The notes below the pieces were generated by a model, which worked only from the letters and a program-made list of their open reading frames with translations, was not told the origin of the DNA and did no database searches. Position numbers and translations under genes: made by a program. From Treponema maltophilum ATCC 51939 (GTDB taxonomy: Bacteria; Spirochaetota; Spirochaetia; Treponematales; Treponemataceae): a DNA stretch of 64,000 nucleotides. Below are positions 32,760 to 42,175 of this stretch, piece by piece. Location: NCBI RefSeq assembly GCF_000413055.1, contig NZ_KE332518.1:17490-81489 (forward strand). The letters are read 5' to 3'. How positions within the stretch are numbered: the stretch's first letter is position 1; every line of letters starts with the position of its first letter.

Positions 32760-33602
32760 CTAATCTTCAATTTTTATAAAATCTTTCCCATCCCACCGGT
32801 AAGATATGCGCTTGATTCTGGGAGCCGATTCCTTGCCGTTTTCCCATCTTATATAAGTATTGATATGTTCTATCCTGTCTCCGTTAAATTCAAATTTTTC
32901 GACTGTTTCATGGTGCGTTTCAGACCAACTGTTGGAAAGCGTCGCAAAATATTTTAACGTCCCGTTTACAAAATAAAAATATCGTGCTTTAGACCAGCCG
33001 TCGCCTCCAACGCTTGAATCGCCGAAGCCGCTTATTGCAACAAGAAACGATACATTCGGTACCAAGTCTTCGCATTTGACTATCGAATAAGACGTATCTT
33101 CCGCAATGGGTTTTTTGTAAAATTTTTCTAAATCAATATGTTCAATATGTGATTTTTTTATCAGCACATGATTTTTATTTACATTATAAAAACTTGGATG
33201 GACATCGGAAACCGCCCCTCCTTTACGTTCGGTAATGCAAAGACATGCAAAAATCTCATCTTCCCCGTCGTTATCGAGATCCCCTACAGCCTCTTTGCAG
33301 GAAATATATCGACCGCAGATATAACCCGTCCCTTGGGCGCAGGAGATTTTGTACCACGGTGCATAATAGCCTTCCTCTAAAAGCCATTCCCAATCTTTAT
33401 TCCATTTGATAATACGAACCGCATCGCCTGCATTCAGCTGAAACAGTTTTTCACCGGAAAGGCTCGGCGTCGAGCGGACATTCACTTTGTTATCTATGAC
33501 ATAATGATCCCAGCTCTTGTCGTAATCTACGGCGATGTACTTTTGTGCATACAAGCCGAGTGAACTCACAATAAACAGCAAACAACAAATCGGTTTGTTC
33601 AT
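32760..33602 (-). CDS. secreted SH3-domain protein
   Basis: 280 residues. The signal peptide is MNKPICCLLFIVSSLGLYAQ. A bacterial SH3-like domain at ~35-95 has the typical VNVRSTPSLSGEKLFQLNAGD motif. After a cysteine-containing segment (SCAQGTGYICGRYISCKEA) there is an acidic DLDNDGEDEIF stretch like an FG-GAP calcium loop. SH3 domains of this type often bind peptidoglycan or other envelope polymers. I chose the ATG with GGGAG upstream; an upstream TTG is less likely. It converges on the previous region and stands alone. Confidence 0.72.
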   Translation of the reverse strand: MNKPICCLLFIVSSLGLYAQKYIAVDYDKSWDHYVIDNKVNVRSTPSLSGEKLFQLNAGDAVRIIKWNKDWEWLLEEGYYAPWYKISCAQGTGYICGRYISCKEAVGDLDNDGEDEIFACLCITERKGGAVSDVHPSFYNVNKNHVLIKKSHIEHIDLEKFYKKPIAEDTSYSIVKCEDLVPNVSFLVAISGFGDSSVGGDGWSKARYFYFVNGTLKYFATLSNSWSETHHETVEKFEFNGDRIEHINTYIRWENGKESAPRIKRISYRWDGKDFIKIED

Positions 33603-33727
33603 TTTTATAGTCTCCCAAATATATGCTGCGTTATCCTTTTTTAAGGTCAAGAGAGTACCGGGAATGCGGCAGATAAACCTATAATAACAAAAATTTCGTT
33701 AAACTGCTATAACGGCAACGGAAATGT

Positions 33728-33907
33728 CTTCAATTATATCGCAATCATTGTACTGTAGATATTTACAGAAAAATTTCATATATTGCAAAAAATGAAAACA
33801 GAACAATAGCTCAACAAGTAGTAGTTTTACTTGAAAAGAGTTTAGAGCAGCAAGAATCAAATATCGGACCGGTATTTGCGGCTTTTGCGGACTACGGAAT
33901 TTCTGAT
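33728..33907 (+). pseudogene. remnant of an Arc/MetJ-type (RHH) antitoxin-like gene
   Basis: An open frame without any start codon reads ...IYRKISYIAKNENRTIAQQV then VVLLEKSLEQQ. This is the helix-turn-helix and C-terminal portion of ribbon-helix-helix antitoxins, but the N-terminal beta strand and start are absent or degenerate. No toxin gene is next to it. The frame runs on into the following lipoprotein gene. The rest of the 378-base gap (33603-33980) shows nothing else. Confidence 0.4.
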
Positions 33908-33980
33908 GTGAAAAAAAATATCGGGTTGGCTTTAAAATCTACCCCTGTACGGAAATCGCTTTTTTTATTATATTGGACGT

Positions 33981-35462
33981 ATGAAAAACTATATGAAAAT
34001 CAAACCGATTTATTGCGTGTTGGCCGCCTGTGTTTTTGTTGCGGTCGGCTGCGCAAGTATGCAGGTTTCGGGAAAAAATCCCGTAGACAGAGCCGTTTCC
34101 GCCGCCGCGCTTCTTATCGACGGCAAAACGTCCGATTCGTACATAAAAGTGTATAAAAACGAAATGGATAAGGCGGAGCTTTTCATTGCCGACATGATCA
34201 AGCGTGCCCAAGTCGATCAGCTTGTGTATGCCGACATTGCCGATTCAATTCCCGGTTGGATTGTGCTGTACAGCCGCGTGGAACTTTTGCAAAAGCAGTA
34301 TCCGAACGGTTTAGCCGGAAAAAGGGAAATCGTCCGCTTTGAACCTGTGGATTATACGCAGCTTCAAAAAGATGCCGGAGAAAAGGCCGCCGAGGCTTTA
34401 TATGCGAAGGCGCTCGGCATATATAAGACCGCCCGTTCTCCCGCGTCGGCCTTGGATGCGCTGCCGTTTTTAAAGCGTGCTAAAAAATACGGCACACAGC
34501 CGAACGAAAAAGTAAACGAGCTGGGTGCGTTGCTTTGTTATGATGCGGCCGAATCGTTTGCGCAATCCAAAAACCCCGACACGCTTTTAAAAGCTTCCGA
34601 ATATTACGCTCAGGCGGATTCGTGGCAAAGCGGTTATAAAGGCAGCGCCGAAAAAAGTGCTCTCCTTAAACAAAAAGCCGCCGGTCTGTATGCGGAAGAA
34701 GGCGATGCGAAGGTAAAACTTGCAAATTATACGGCCTTCCGTCAGGCGAAAAAGGCCTATGCCCAAGCCGAAAAAATCATTCCCGGCTCGGTTACGAAAG
34801 AGCTTGCCGACGTAAGCGCAAAATTGACGCTTAAACTGGTTATCGTCTACGGCGGAACGAATTCAAGCTATCCGGGTGAAGCGCGTGTCAGAAAAGCACT
34901 GCAAACCGCGGTAGCCTCTTCGACGATGGGGCCCGACAGTTTGGACGTCCGCTTTGTCCGCGACAGCGGAACGCTCGGCTTGCTGCTTTCCGGTTTGGAC
35001 GGCGCCGATATTGTGCTTTTGCCTTCAAACGATTTCGGTAAAGTAAAGGAAATTTACGGAGCGGTTAAAACGTCAAAGACTGCCGTATCGAAGAATGTGA
35101 ACGGTATAACTTACACGGGAACGGTCATCGAACAAAGTCAAAAAGTGACCGTATACTTCCAAGACGACAGCGTTTTGTACGATATGCGTAAAGGTAAACG
35201 GAACATCATTGAAGTGTTCCGGGAAGAAGCGCATAAAACGAGCAAAACCTTTACTTCCCGCATCTATCAGGGCGACGATATGGCAAAGCCGGCCGGGTTT
35301 GATGCGGGCGCCTTGTATGTGCCCGGTCAGTACGACCTCTTTTTCCCGAATTTCCGGCAAAAAAACGACGATTACGTTCCCATAACGGAAAACCTCGGCA
35401 CGCTGAACGAAGCGGGCAAAAAGCTGTGCTGGCTTATTTCAAACATACAGTATCAGCCTTAA
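33981..35462 (+). CDS. lipoprotein with alpha-helical repeat region
   Basis: 493 residues. The lipobox VAVGCAS ends a signal peptide at ~24. Residues ~40-290 are alanine/lysine-rich helices resembling TPR repeats (EKAAEALYAKALGIYKTA, KASEYYAQADSW, KKAYAQAEKI). A C-terminal alpha/beta part (~295-493) begins LTLKLVIVYGGTNSSYPGEA. The start has no clear Shine-Dalgarno, and an AT-rich -10-like box lies within ten bases, so it may be leaderless or start at the fifth codon. Function is unknown; a scaffold role in the envelope is a guess. Confidence 0.75.
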   Translation: MKNYMKIKPIYCVLAACVFVAVGCASMQVSGKNPVDRAVSAAALLIDGKTSDSYIKVYKNEMDKAELFIADMIKRAQVDQLVYADIADSIPGWIVLYSRVELLQKQYPNGLAGKREIVRFEPVDYTQLQKDAGEKAAEALYAKALGIYKTARSPASALDALPFLKRAKKYGTQPNEKVNELGALLCYDAAESFAQSKNPDTLLKASEYYAQADSWQSGYKGSAEKSALLKQKAAGLYAEEGDAKVKLANYTAFRQAKKAYAQAEKIIPGSVTKELADVSAKLTLKLVIVYGGTNSSYPGEARVRKALQTAVASSTMGPDSLDVRFVRDSGTLGLLLSGLDGADIVLLPSNDFGKVKEIYGAVKTSKTAVSKNVNGITYTGTVIEQSQKVTVYFQDDSVLYDMRKGKRNIIEVFREEAHKTSKTFTSRIYQGDDMAKPAGFDAGALYVPGQYDLFFPNFRQKNDDYVPITENLGTLNEAGKKLCWLISNIQYQP

Positions 35463-35469
35463 GCACGGT

Positions 35470-37131
35470 TTAAAACATCATATGGATGCCGCCGGCGTTC
35501 CGGTGGAAAAGCACCGCTTTTTCCATATGATGTTTTTGAATGCGCGCGCTTTTTTCCGTATCGGCGCAGGTACGCGCAAGTTTTATGCAGCTGTGTATAC
35601 CGCGCGCCGAAAAAGCGAATCGCCGGGCGCTCTCGGTTAAAAAGCGCTCGGCCTCTTCGCCGAGCGGACAAAATTGCCGAATTTCGGCCGCTTCGAGCCG
35701 GGCGTTCGGTTTGCCCTGCCGCTTGCGTTGTATGGCCGTCGCATCGGCGATCGCCTCACGCAGCTGCGCGGTGGACAGCCTTTGTTCGGCCGAAAAAAAA
35801 CCGTCCGCATCCCCTTCGCGTGTTTTTACCGTCTCGCCCGGACCGATAAGCGCAACGCGGATGTCGATTCGGTCGAGTAAGGGTGCCGAAAAACGTCTCC
35901 AATACTGTTCGACCGCCTGAGGCCGGCACAGACAAATTTTATCCGTACTGCCGAAATTGCCGCAGGGGCACGGATTTGCCGCCAAAAGCAGCTGAAAGTG
36001 AGCCGGGTATTCGGTGCTGCGTCCCGCTCTGCTTAACGTGATTTTCCCTTCTTCGAGCGGCACGCGCAAAGCCTGTAAAACCGATATGCGGAAGTCGGCC
36101 GCTTCGTCCAAAAACAGCACGCCGTTGTGTGCAAGCGATATTTCTCCGGGGCGGCAGTGCATGCCGCCGCCGATAATCCCTTCCGCGGTTGAACTTTGGT
36201 GCGGCATTCGGAAGGGCGGATCCTGCAATATCCGCGTACCGGACGTTAAAAGACCGGCGATGCTGTAAATGCGCGTTACGGTTAAGGCCTCTTCGTGCGT
36301 CAGGCGCGGCAAAAGCGTATAAAAGCGGCTCAGTGCAAGCGTTTTTCCGCAGCCGGGCGGGCCGTATGCGATAAGGTTATGTCTTCCCGCAGCCGCTATT
36401 TGCAGCGCTTCGATTAAAAAACCTTGTCCGCTTATTTCGCGGTAATCCGCTTGCGGCGGAAAATCGGAAAAAACAACCGGCTCGTCCTTTATGTTTGCGC
36501 ATTCGCTTGAGCGTGCGGCGGGCAATTCCGCGGTACGATCGTGCGCACCTGTGTCCGTATCGAAAGATTCGGTAAAGCCGCAGTCCGTGCCGACGTCTGC
36601 ATCTTTTTGTTCGCTTTCGGACGCAAGTTTTGAAAACAGTTCAAAGGCGTCCGTTAAAAATCGCACGGGGAAGACCTTCATCGACGAAAAAACGCCCGCC
36701 TCGGCGGTATTTTCCGCGGGAATTATACAGTTGCGTATGCCGTATTCCCGTGCGGTCGAAAGCGCCGCATGAACGCCGCGTACCGCCCGTATGCGGCCTG
36801 AAAGTTCCAATTCCCCCATAACGAGCGCCGCATCTTTTGCGATCCCGTATTCCGGATGCTCTTTTTTGTGCAGCACGGCAAGCGCGATTGCCAAATCGAA
36901 GCCGGCACCCTCTTTTTTTACATCCGCCGGCGACAAGCTGATCAGTACCCGTTCAACGGGAAACTCGAAACCTGAGTTCCGTATGGCGGCTCTCATGCGC
37001 TCCCGCGATTCGCGCACCGCGTTGTCGGCAAGACCTACCATGTCGACTGCGGGAATGCCGCGTCTCAAATCCACTTCGATCGTGACCAAAGCGCCTTCAT
37101 AGCCGAAAGGCGAAAAACTCATAATCTTCAT
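35470..37131 (-). CDS. comM: YifB/ComM-family Mg-chelatase-like AAA+ ATPase
   Basis: About 553 residues. The N-terminal ChlI domain (VDLRRGIPAVDMVGLADNAVRESRERMRAAI) is followed by a poorly conserved linker (~185-240), an AAA+ domain with Walker A GPPGCGKT and LFLDEAADF, and the C-terminal Mg-chelatase domain (ARTCADTEKSARIQKHHMEKAV). ComM promotes branch migration during natural transformation in other bacteria. Four cysteines in ANPCPCGNFGS...CLC resemble a zinc site. A TATAAT lies directly before the start, so the first codon (37131, or 37122) may be nearly leaderless. Confidence 0.9.
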   Translation of the reverse strand: MKIMSFSPFGYEGALVTIEVDLRRGIPAVDMVGLADNAVRESRERMRAAIRNSGFEFPVERVLISLSPADVKKEGAGFDLAIALAVLHKKEHPEYGIAKDAALVMGELELSGRIRAVRGVHAALSTAREYGIRNCIIPAENTAEAGVFSSMKVFPVRFLTDAFELFSKLASESEQKDADVGTDCGFTESFDTDTGAHDRTAELPAARSSECANIKDEPVVFSDFPPQADYREISGQGFLIEALQIAAAGRHNLIAYGPPGCGKTLALSRFYTLLPRLTHEEALTVTRIYSIAGLLTSGTRILQDPPFRMPHQSSTAEGIIGGGMHCRPGEISLAHNGVLFLDEAADFRISVLQALRVPLEEGKITLSRAGRSTEYPAHFQLLLAANPCPCGNFGSTDKICLCRPQAVEQYWRRFSAPLLDRIDIRVALIGPGETVKTREGDADGFFSAEQRLSTAQLREAIADATAIQRKRQGKPNARLEAAEIRQFCPLGEEAERFLTESARRFAFSARGIHSCIKLARTCADTEKSARIQKHHMEKAVLFHRNAGGIHMMF

Positions 37132-37338
37132 ATACATTATAATAGGCGTCGACGGCGAAAAAAACGGACTTTCTTCGCTGCGTCGCAAAAAAAAGCTGCA
37201 AAAAAAACAATAGCATATTTTTATGTTTTATGTTATAATAAACGTACGGAATTCCGGGATGCGCCGATTTGTTTTGCCGGCGTGCTATCGGTGTCGATTT
37301 CGGAACTCGCCGTATCTCAGACAGTCAGAGGAACAGTC

Positions 37339-38610
37339 ATGCCTAAGGCAATGCAGTACACAAAAGGTTCGATTATTTACTTCTCGGGTGATCGCGACGA
37401 AAGAATATTTATTTTGCAGCAGGGACTTATTGTTTTAACAAGTACCGATATCGAAACCGGCGTACCGCAAACGGAGCATATAAAGCGCGGCGAATTTTTC
37501 GGCGTAAAGTCGGCTTTGGGACATTTCCCGCGCGAAGAAACCGCAACGGTTGTTGCCGATAGTCTGGTTATAGCGCTTAACGTCGCCGAATTCGAAAAAA
37601 TGTTCAGCGAAAATAAAGCGATCATTATGAAAATGCTGCGCGTGTTTTCGAATCAGCTGCGCGCCATTCACCGTAAAACGGAATCCATCTTAAACAGCAA
37701 CGCCGACGTTGACCAACCGACGGGCATGTTGTCGGTTGCGCAAAGCTTTCTCGAGGACGAACAGTATAAAGCCTGCTGCGACGTGTGCATGAAGCTCTTG
37801 TCGCGATTTCCGAATGCGGCAAATAAGGAAGAAGCGGCCCGGCTGTATACGAATACGAAGCGCAAGCTTGATATGCAAAAACAGCGTGGCGGCAACCAGC
37901 GCCAACAAGCTGCGGCTGAAGAATCGGAAAAAGAAGCCGCAGGTACCGGAGCCGGCGCTTTAAAGCAGTTTTCGCTTCCGGCCTTTTCGCGCTTTGCCAA
38001 AACATTCGAGCCGGGCTCCGTTATTATCGCCGAATACGAACCGGGCGACAGTTTTTATCTGATTCAATCCGGCTCGGTGCAGCTTGTAAAATGCGTAAAA
38101 GGCGCAAAGAAGAATTTGGATATTTTGCGCCCGTCCGAATTTTTCGGTGAAATGGCCATATTGGAAAATTCTCCCCGTTCGGCAACGGCCGTTGCGGTGG
38201 ACAAGGTTGAAGTGCTGGAATTCAATAAAGAAAACTTCGAACTTTTAATTACCGGCAATCCCCAGATTGCGCTTATACTGCTTAAATTGTTTTGCAAGCG
38301 TATTTACGATCAAAAGCGCCGCTTCAGAATTTTGGTTATCGAAGACACGCAAGCCCGCATTGCCGATGTTTTCCTTATGTTTGCCGAAATGCAGACGCCG
38401 GCGGATCCGAACGAACGCACCATGCGCTTCAATCTGACGATTCAGGATATTTCGCACTGGGCCGGTTTGCCCGTGGACGCCGTCCGCGAAGAGGTGAACC
38501 GCTTTGTCGAAAAGCGCAAAATAGAAGTGTACGACAGCTATATCATCGTCAACAATATAGTCGATATGCGCCGTATTGTGGATACCCGCGCGGCCTTGCG
38601 CACCGCATAA
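37339..38610 (+). CDS. regulator with two cyclic-nucleotide-binding domains
   Basis: 423 residues. The first CNB domain spans ~1-115 (GSIIYFSGDRDERIFILQQG), then a helical TPR-like segment ~120-180, a glutamine-rich linker ~185-210, a second CNB at ~215-335 with FGEMAILENSPRSATAVA, and a Crp-like C-terminal region ~340-423. Only the second CNB keeps the phosphate-binding cassette E and R; the first has FGVKSALGHFPREETAT. The double-CNB layout is unlike classical Crp. AGAGGA precedes the ATG. It heads a short group of genes on the plus strand. Confidence 0.82.
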   Translation: MPKAMQYTKGSIIYFSGDRDERIFILQQGLIVLTSTDIETGVPQTEHIKRGEFFGVKSALGHFPREETATVVADSLVIALNVAEFEKMFSENKAIIMKMLRVFSNQLRAIHRKTESILNSNADVDQPTGMLSVAQSFLEDEQYKACCDVCMKLLSRFPNAANKEEAARLYTNTKRKLDMQKQRGGNQRQQAAAEESEKEAAGTGAGALKQFSLPAFSRFAKTFEPGSVIIAEYEPGDSFYLIQSGSVQLVKCVKGAKKNLDILRPSEFFGEMAILENSPRSATAVAVDKVEVLEFNKENFELLITGNPQIALILLKLFCKRIYDQKRRFRILVIEDTQARIADVFLMFAEMQTPADPNERTMRFNLTIQDISHWAGLPVDAVREEVNRFVEKRKIEVYDSYIIVNNIVDMRRIVDTRAALRTA

Positions 38611-38661
38611 AATTCCGCATTGATGTATGTTCCGGGACAAAGCAAAAGGAAGTAAAACCGT

Positions 38662-39621
38662 ATGAATTTTCGCAAACGCGTTTGTGCCGCCATAATGACG
38701 GCCGTGCTTTTCGCACTTTTTTTACCGATTTTTTTTACCGGCTGCTATACGGATTCACCCGTATGGTACGACGACTTTAACACCGCCCTTTCGGCCGCAC
38801 AGGCGGAAAATAAAGATATTTTTTTACTGTTTACGGGGTTAAAGTGGGATACCGTAAGTGAAGAGCTTCAAGTCGATATTTTCGATACGGAAGAATTCAA
38901 AAAAGCGGCGGGCAAAAACTACGTGCTGTTGCGAATCGATATCGAATATATTACTTCTCCTTCGGCCGGCCAAAGCAGCAAAAATTACCGCCTTGCAACG
39001 ACTATGGGGGTAATAGCGGCTCCTTCAGCCCTGCTCGTTACCAAAGCCGGGCAGCCTTTCGCGTTTTTGCCGATGACGACTTCGACAAAGACGCCTGCCG
39101 ATGTTTTAAAACTTATCCGCGCGGAGCGCGGCAACGAAAGAAAAGTCAATGCGCTGTATGCAAAAATGCAAAAAGCGTCGGGGACTGCCAAAGTAAAAGC
39201 GACGGATGCATATATAGAAGCCATTCCCGAGCGTTTTCATATGACGCTCATGGATCTGTTTACCGATATCGTCGCTTCCGATCCTGAAAATAAAAGCGGC
39301 CTTTTGGGAAAATACAAGGTGCGTAAAGCGGCGTTCGACGGAGCAAGACTGGCGGCATCCGGCGATTACGACGGTGCGGTGAATACGTTTTTGGTGCTGC
39401 TCGGCGAATCGGATCTTTTAACGAAAACTCAAATTCAGGAACTGTATTATGCCGCCGCTTATTACGCCATGCAAAGCACAAAGGTGTCGAAAGAAGACGT
39501 AAAAACCTATCTACAGCAAGCGTATAACGCCGCGCCGGACAGCTCGATGAGCGCCGATTTGTTGTCGCTTATCGATTCGTTTTCGAATATTCCGAATGCA
39601 CAAAAAGCGCAGGCTCAATAA
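38662..39621 (+). CDS. thioredoxin-like lipoprotein lacking the CxxC motif
   Basis: 319 residues. The signal peptide ends in FFTGC (lipobox cysteine ~28). Residues ~35-160 resemble the thioredoxin_7/DUF255 fold: AQAENKDIFLLFTGLKWDTVSEEL takes the place of the catalytic loop, followed by VLLRIDIEY and the cis-proline-like GVIAAPSALLV. No CxxC is present, so it is not a conventional redox enzyme. The C-terminal ~150 residues are helical. AAAGGAAG precedes the ATG. Two CNNM-type membrane proteins follow. Confidence 0.72.
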   Translation: MNFRKRVCAAIMTAVLFALFLPIFFTGCYTDSPVWYDDFNTALSAAQAENKDIFLLFTGLKWDTVSEELQVDIFDTEEFKKAAGKNYVLLRIDIEYITSPSAGQSSKNYRLATTMGVIAAPSALLVTKAGQPFAFLPMTTSTKTPADVLKLIRAERGNERKVNALYAKMQKASGTAKVKATDAYIEAIPERFHMTLMDLFTDIVASDPENKSGLLGKYKVRKAAFDGARLAASGDYDGAVNTFLVLLGESDLLTKTQIQELYYAAAYYAMQSTKVSKEDVKTYLQQAYNAAPDSSMSADLLSLIDSFSNIPNAQKAQAQ

Positions 39622-39638
39622 AAAGGCCGGGTTGCGAT

Positions 39639-40904
39639 ATGTTGACCGCGCTGATAGTGTCGGGAACCCTTATTCTTATCTTTTTTTCGATGATGTTTTC
39701 GGCAGCCGAAACCGCGTTTTTTTCGATAAACAAACTGCGGCTGCGGTTTTTGCGCGATAAAAAACACAAGGGTGCGCTGAAAGCCGGAAAACTTTTGGAT
39801 AACAAAGAACGCCTTTTAAACACGGTGCTTGTCGGCAACAATATCGTAAACATAGGTTTATCGGTTTTGTTTACGTCCCTCGCGCTTACCTTGTTCGGCT
39901 CGAGAGGGCAGTCTTTAGGCGTTGCGCTCGCGTCCGTGAGTGCAACCCTTTTGCTGTTGATTTTCGGCGAAATTCTTCCCAAAACCGCAGCGGCCGCCCG
40001 GCCGGAAAGCGTTGCCTTTACGCTTGCAGGTCCCATAACTTTTTTTTCGTATGTGTTCAATCCGCTCGTGCGCTTTTTTACCCTGTTGTGCTCGCGCCTT
40101 ATCGCGCTTTTCGGCATTAAGGTTGCTTCGCCGACGGTGTCGTTTACCGAAGAGGAAATCAAAACCTTTATCGAAGTCGGCGGCGAAGAAGGACTTATTC
40201 ACTCGGCCGGCGAAAAAATGATGCGCAATGTGTTTACCTTTACCGATCTTGAAGCGCAGGATATTATGGTGCCGCGTACGGAAATCGTCAGCATTGCGCA
40301 AAACACCGGCTATACCGAAATACTCGAGCTTGCACAAAAATCGCGCCTTTCGCTTTTTCCCGTGAGGGGAAGGGACATAGACGATATTATCGGCGTGCTG
40401 TACGTTAAAGACCTGCTGCCGTATTCGGGCAGCAAAAAGGACTTTTCGGTAAAAAAAATTATGCGGCCGCCGCTTTTCATTCTCGAAACGAAAAACATGA
40501 CCGATATTCAGCAAGCGCTGTACGAAAACAATCAAACGATTGCTGTTGTGCTGGACGAATATTCGGGTACGGCGGGAATTCTTACTAAGGACGATATTGC
40601 CGAAGAGATTTTCGGAACCGTAAACGACGAATATTATTTTCCCGAAAGCGAAAAAGAAGTAAAAATCAGCGAAAATGAAGCGCTCGTCAGCGGCAAAACG
40701 CGTCTTATCGATTTGTCCGAAAAACTGGGAATACCGCTGCATTCCGACTTTAACGAAACGGTTGCCGGTTTTATTATGGAAAAACTGGACGCCGTGCCGC
40801 AGCCGGGCGATTCTATTGTGTTCGACGGCTGGCGTTTTACCGTCAATTTGATGTCGGGCAGACGAATCAGACAAGTGCACATAAAGGCGGAGGTCGAACG
40901 GTGA
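39639..40904 (+). CDS. CNNM/CorC (TlyC-like) membrane protein, copy 1
   Basis: 421 residues. Domains in order are an N-terminal DUF21/CNNM transmembrane domain (~1-180, with FSAAETAFFSINKLRLR), two CBS domains (~200-325, MVPRTEIVSIAQNT, VVLDEYSGTAGILTKDDI) and a CorC/HlyC C-terminal domain. Family members export or transport Mg2+ and were once called hemolysins (TlyC). The next gene, a paralogue, overlaps by four bases, so a heteromeric complex is possible. Confidence 0.9.
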   Translation: MLTALIVSGTLILIFFSMMFSAAETAFFSINKLRLRFLRDKKHKGALKAGKLLDNKERLLNTVLVGNNIVNIGLSVLFTSLALTLFGSRGQSLGVALASVSATLLLLIFGEILPKTAAAARPESVAFTLAGPITFFSYVFNPLVRFFTLLCSRLIALFGIKVASPTVSFTEEEIKTFIEVGGEEGLIHSAGEKMMRNVFTFTDLEAQDIMVPRTEIVSIAQNTGYTEILELAQKSRLSLFPVRGRDIDDIIGVLYVKDLLPYSGSKKDFSVKKIMRPPLFILETKNMTDIQQALYENNQTIAVVLDEYSGTAGILTKDDIAEEIFGTVNDEYYFPESEKEVKISENEALVSGKTRLIDLSEKLGIPLHSDFNETVAGFIMEKLDAVPQPGDSIVFDGWRFTVNLMSGRRIRQVHIKAEVER

Positions 40905-42175
40905 ACGTTTTGGTTTCCGTTATTGTGCTGATTGTGCTTATCGCTTTTTCCGCCGTTTTTTCATCGTCCGAAACGGCGCTGCTTTCGGTTTCGAATATTC
41001 AGCTGCGTCAAATGCTTAAAAAAAAGGAACCGAAGGCGCAGCGCATTGCATATTTGAAAAAAAATATGCCTGAAGTTTTAACGGCGATTCTTATCGGCAA
41101 TAATTTTGTCAATTCGCTTTCTTCGTCGCTTGCGGCGGCTTTGGCCGTGAGTCTTCTCGGCGGTAAGGGGAATGCCGCTGCCGCGGCATGTATGACTTTT
41201 ATTATCATTGTATTCGGCGAAGTGCTTCCCAAAACGATCGCTGCATCGAACGGAGTGCGAACCGCCGCCCGCTTTGCCGATTTTTTAACCGTTGTTCGGC
41301 GCGCGCTTTCGCCGCTTGTGTGGATTTTTCTTAAAATCGTCCAAGCCCTGACGTCGCTTTTGAATAAAAACCGACATCCCGAATCGGGGCGGCTTACCGA
41401 AGGCGAACTGAAAACGCTTTTCGATGTGGGCGGCCAAGAGGGAACGCTGCAAAGCGGCGAAAAAGAGCTGCTGCACCGGATTTTCGAATTTACCGATTTG
41501 CGCCTTCGCGATATTGCGCGTCCACGTACACTCGTAAAAACGGTCCGTGCCGACGCTTCGTACAAGGAAGTCGTGCAGGCGGTTTCCGAGTCGGGCTATT
41601 CGCGCTTGCCGGTTTGCGCATCTTCGTTCGACGAAATCGAAGGGCTTATTCATTTTAAAGATATTTTATTTTACGCCGGCAGCAAAAAGGATTTTTCGCT
41701 CGGCGACATCATGCACCGCGTTTTGTTCGTTCCGGAAACGCAGACGGCTTTGTCGCTTTTGCACACGTTTAAAACCGAAAAGAGGAATTTTGCCGTTGTC
41801 GTCGACGAACACGGAAGCAACTTCGGCATCGTAACGATGGACGATATTCTTAAAGCCGTTTTCGGCCGCATAATCGACGAATATAACGGTTCCGATAAAG
41901 CACCCGAAGACCGTATCGCGGTGATAAGTTCTTCGGAATTTATCGTTCCCGGCGACATGCTTTTAAGCGACGTGAATAACATCTTCGGTTTGCAGCTTGC
42001 ATCCGAGGAATACGATACGATCGCCGGCTGGCTTTTGGAACAGTTCGGTTATTTGCCCGAAACGTCCGAACATGTTTTGCGATTCGGCCTTTTGTTTACG
42101 GTTGAAGAACAGCGCAGGCGGCGCATTCAGCGTATCCGCATACAATATGCAAGAGAAATTCCGAAAGAAAAATAA
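40901..42175 (+). CDS. CNNM/CorC (TlyC-like) membrane protein, copy 2
   Basis: 424 residues with the same architecture as the preceding gene: DUF21 membrane domain (FSSSETALLSVSNIQLRQ), paired CBS domains (ARPRTLVKTVRADA, VVVDEHGSNFGIVTMDDI) and CorC_HlyC C-terminus. Sequence identity to copy 1 is moderate, so the duplication is old. The GTG start overlaps the upstream stop. The 3' end overlaps the convergent omptin-like gene by 49 bases, an unusually long tail-to-tail overlap. Confidence 0.9.
   Translation: MNVLVSVIVLIVLIAFSAVFSSSETALLSVSNIQLRQMLKKKEPKAQRIAYLKKNMPEVLTAILIGNNFVNSLSSSLAAALAVSLLGGKGNAAAAACMTFIIIVFGEVLPKTIAASNGVRTAARFADFLTVVRRALSPLVWIFLKIVQALTSLLNKNRHPESGRLTEGELKTLFDVGGQEGTLQSGEKELLHRIFEFTDLRLRDIARPRTLVKTVRADASYKEVVQAVSESGYSRLPVCASSFDEIEGLIHFKDILFYAGSKKDFSLGDIMHRVLFVPETQTALSLLHTFKTEKRNFAVVVDEHGSNFGIVTMDDILKAVFGRIIDEYNGSDKAPEDRIAVISSSEFIVPGDMLLSDVNNIFGLQLASEEYDTIAGWLLEQFGYLPETSEHVLRFGLLFTVEEQRRRRIQRIRIQYAREIPKEK

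Noticed and set aside
35470-37188. Longer N-terminus for YifB/ComM starting at 37188
   Set aside because: The extra residues have no counterpart in the family, and a TATAAT promoter box lies inside that extension.
39915-40880. 321-codon open frame on the minus strand
   Set aside because: Antisense to the first CNNM/CorC gene; no domain seen.
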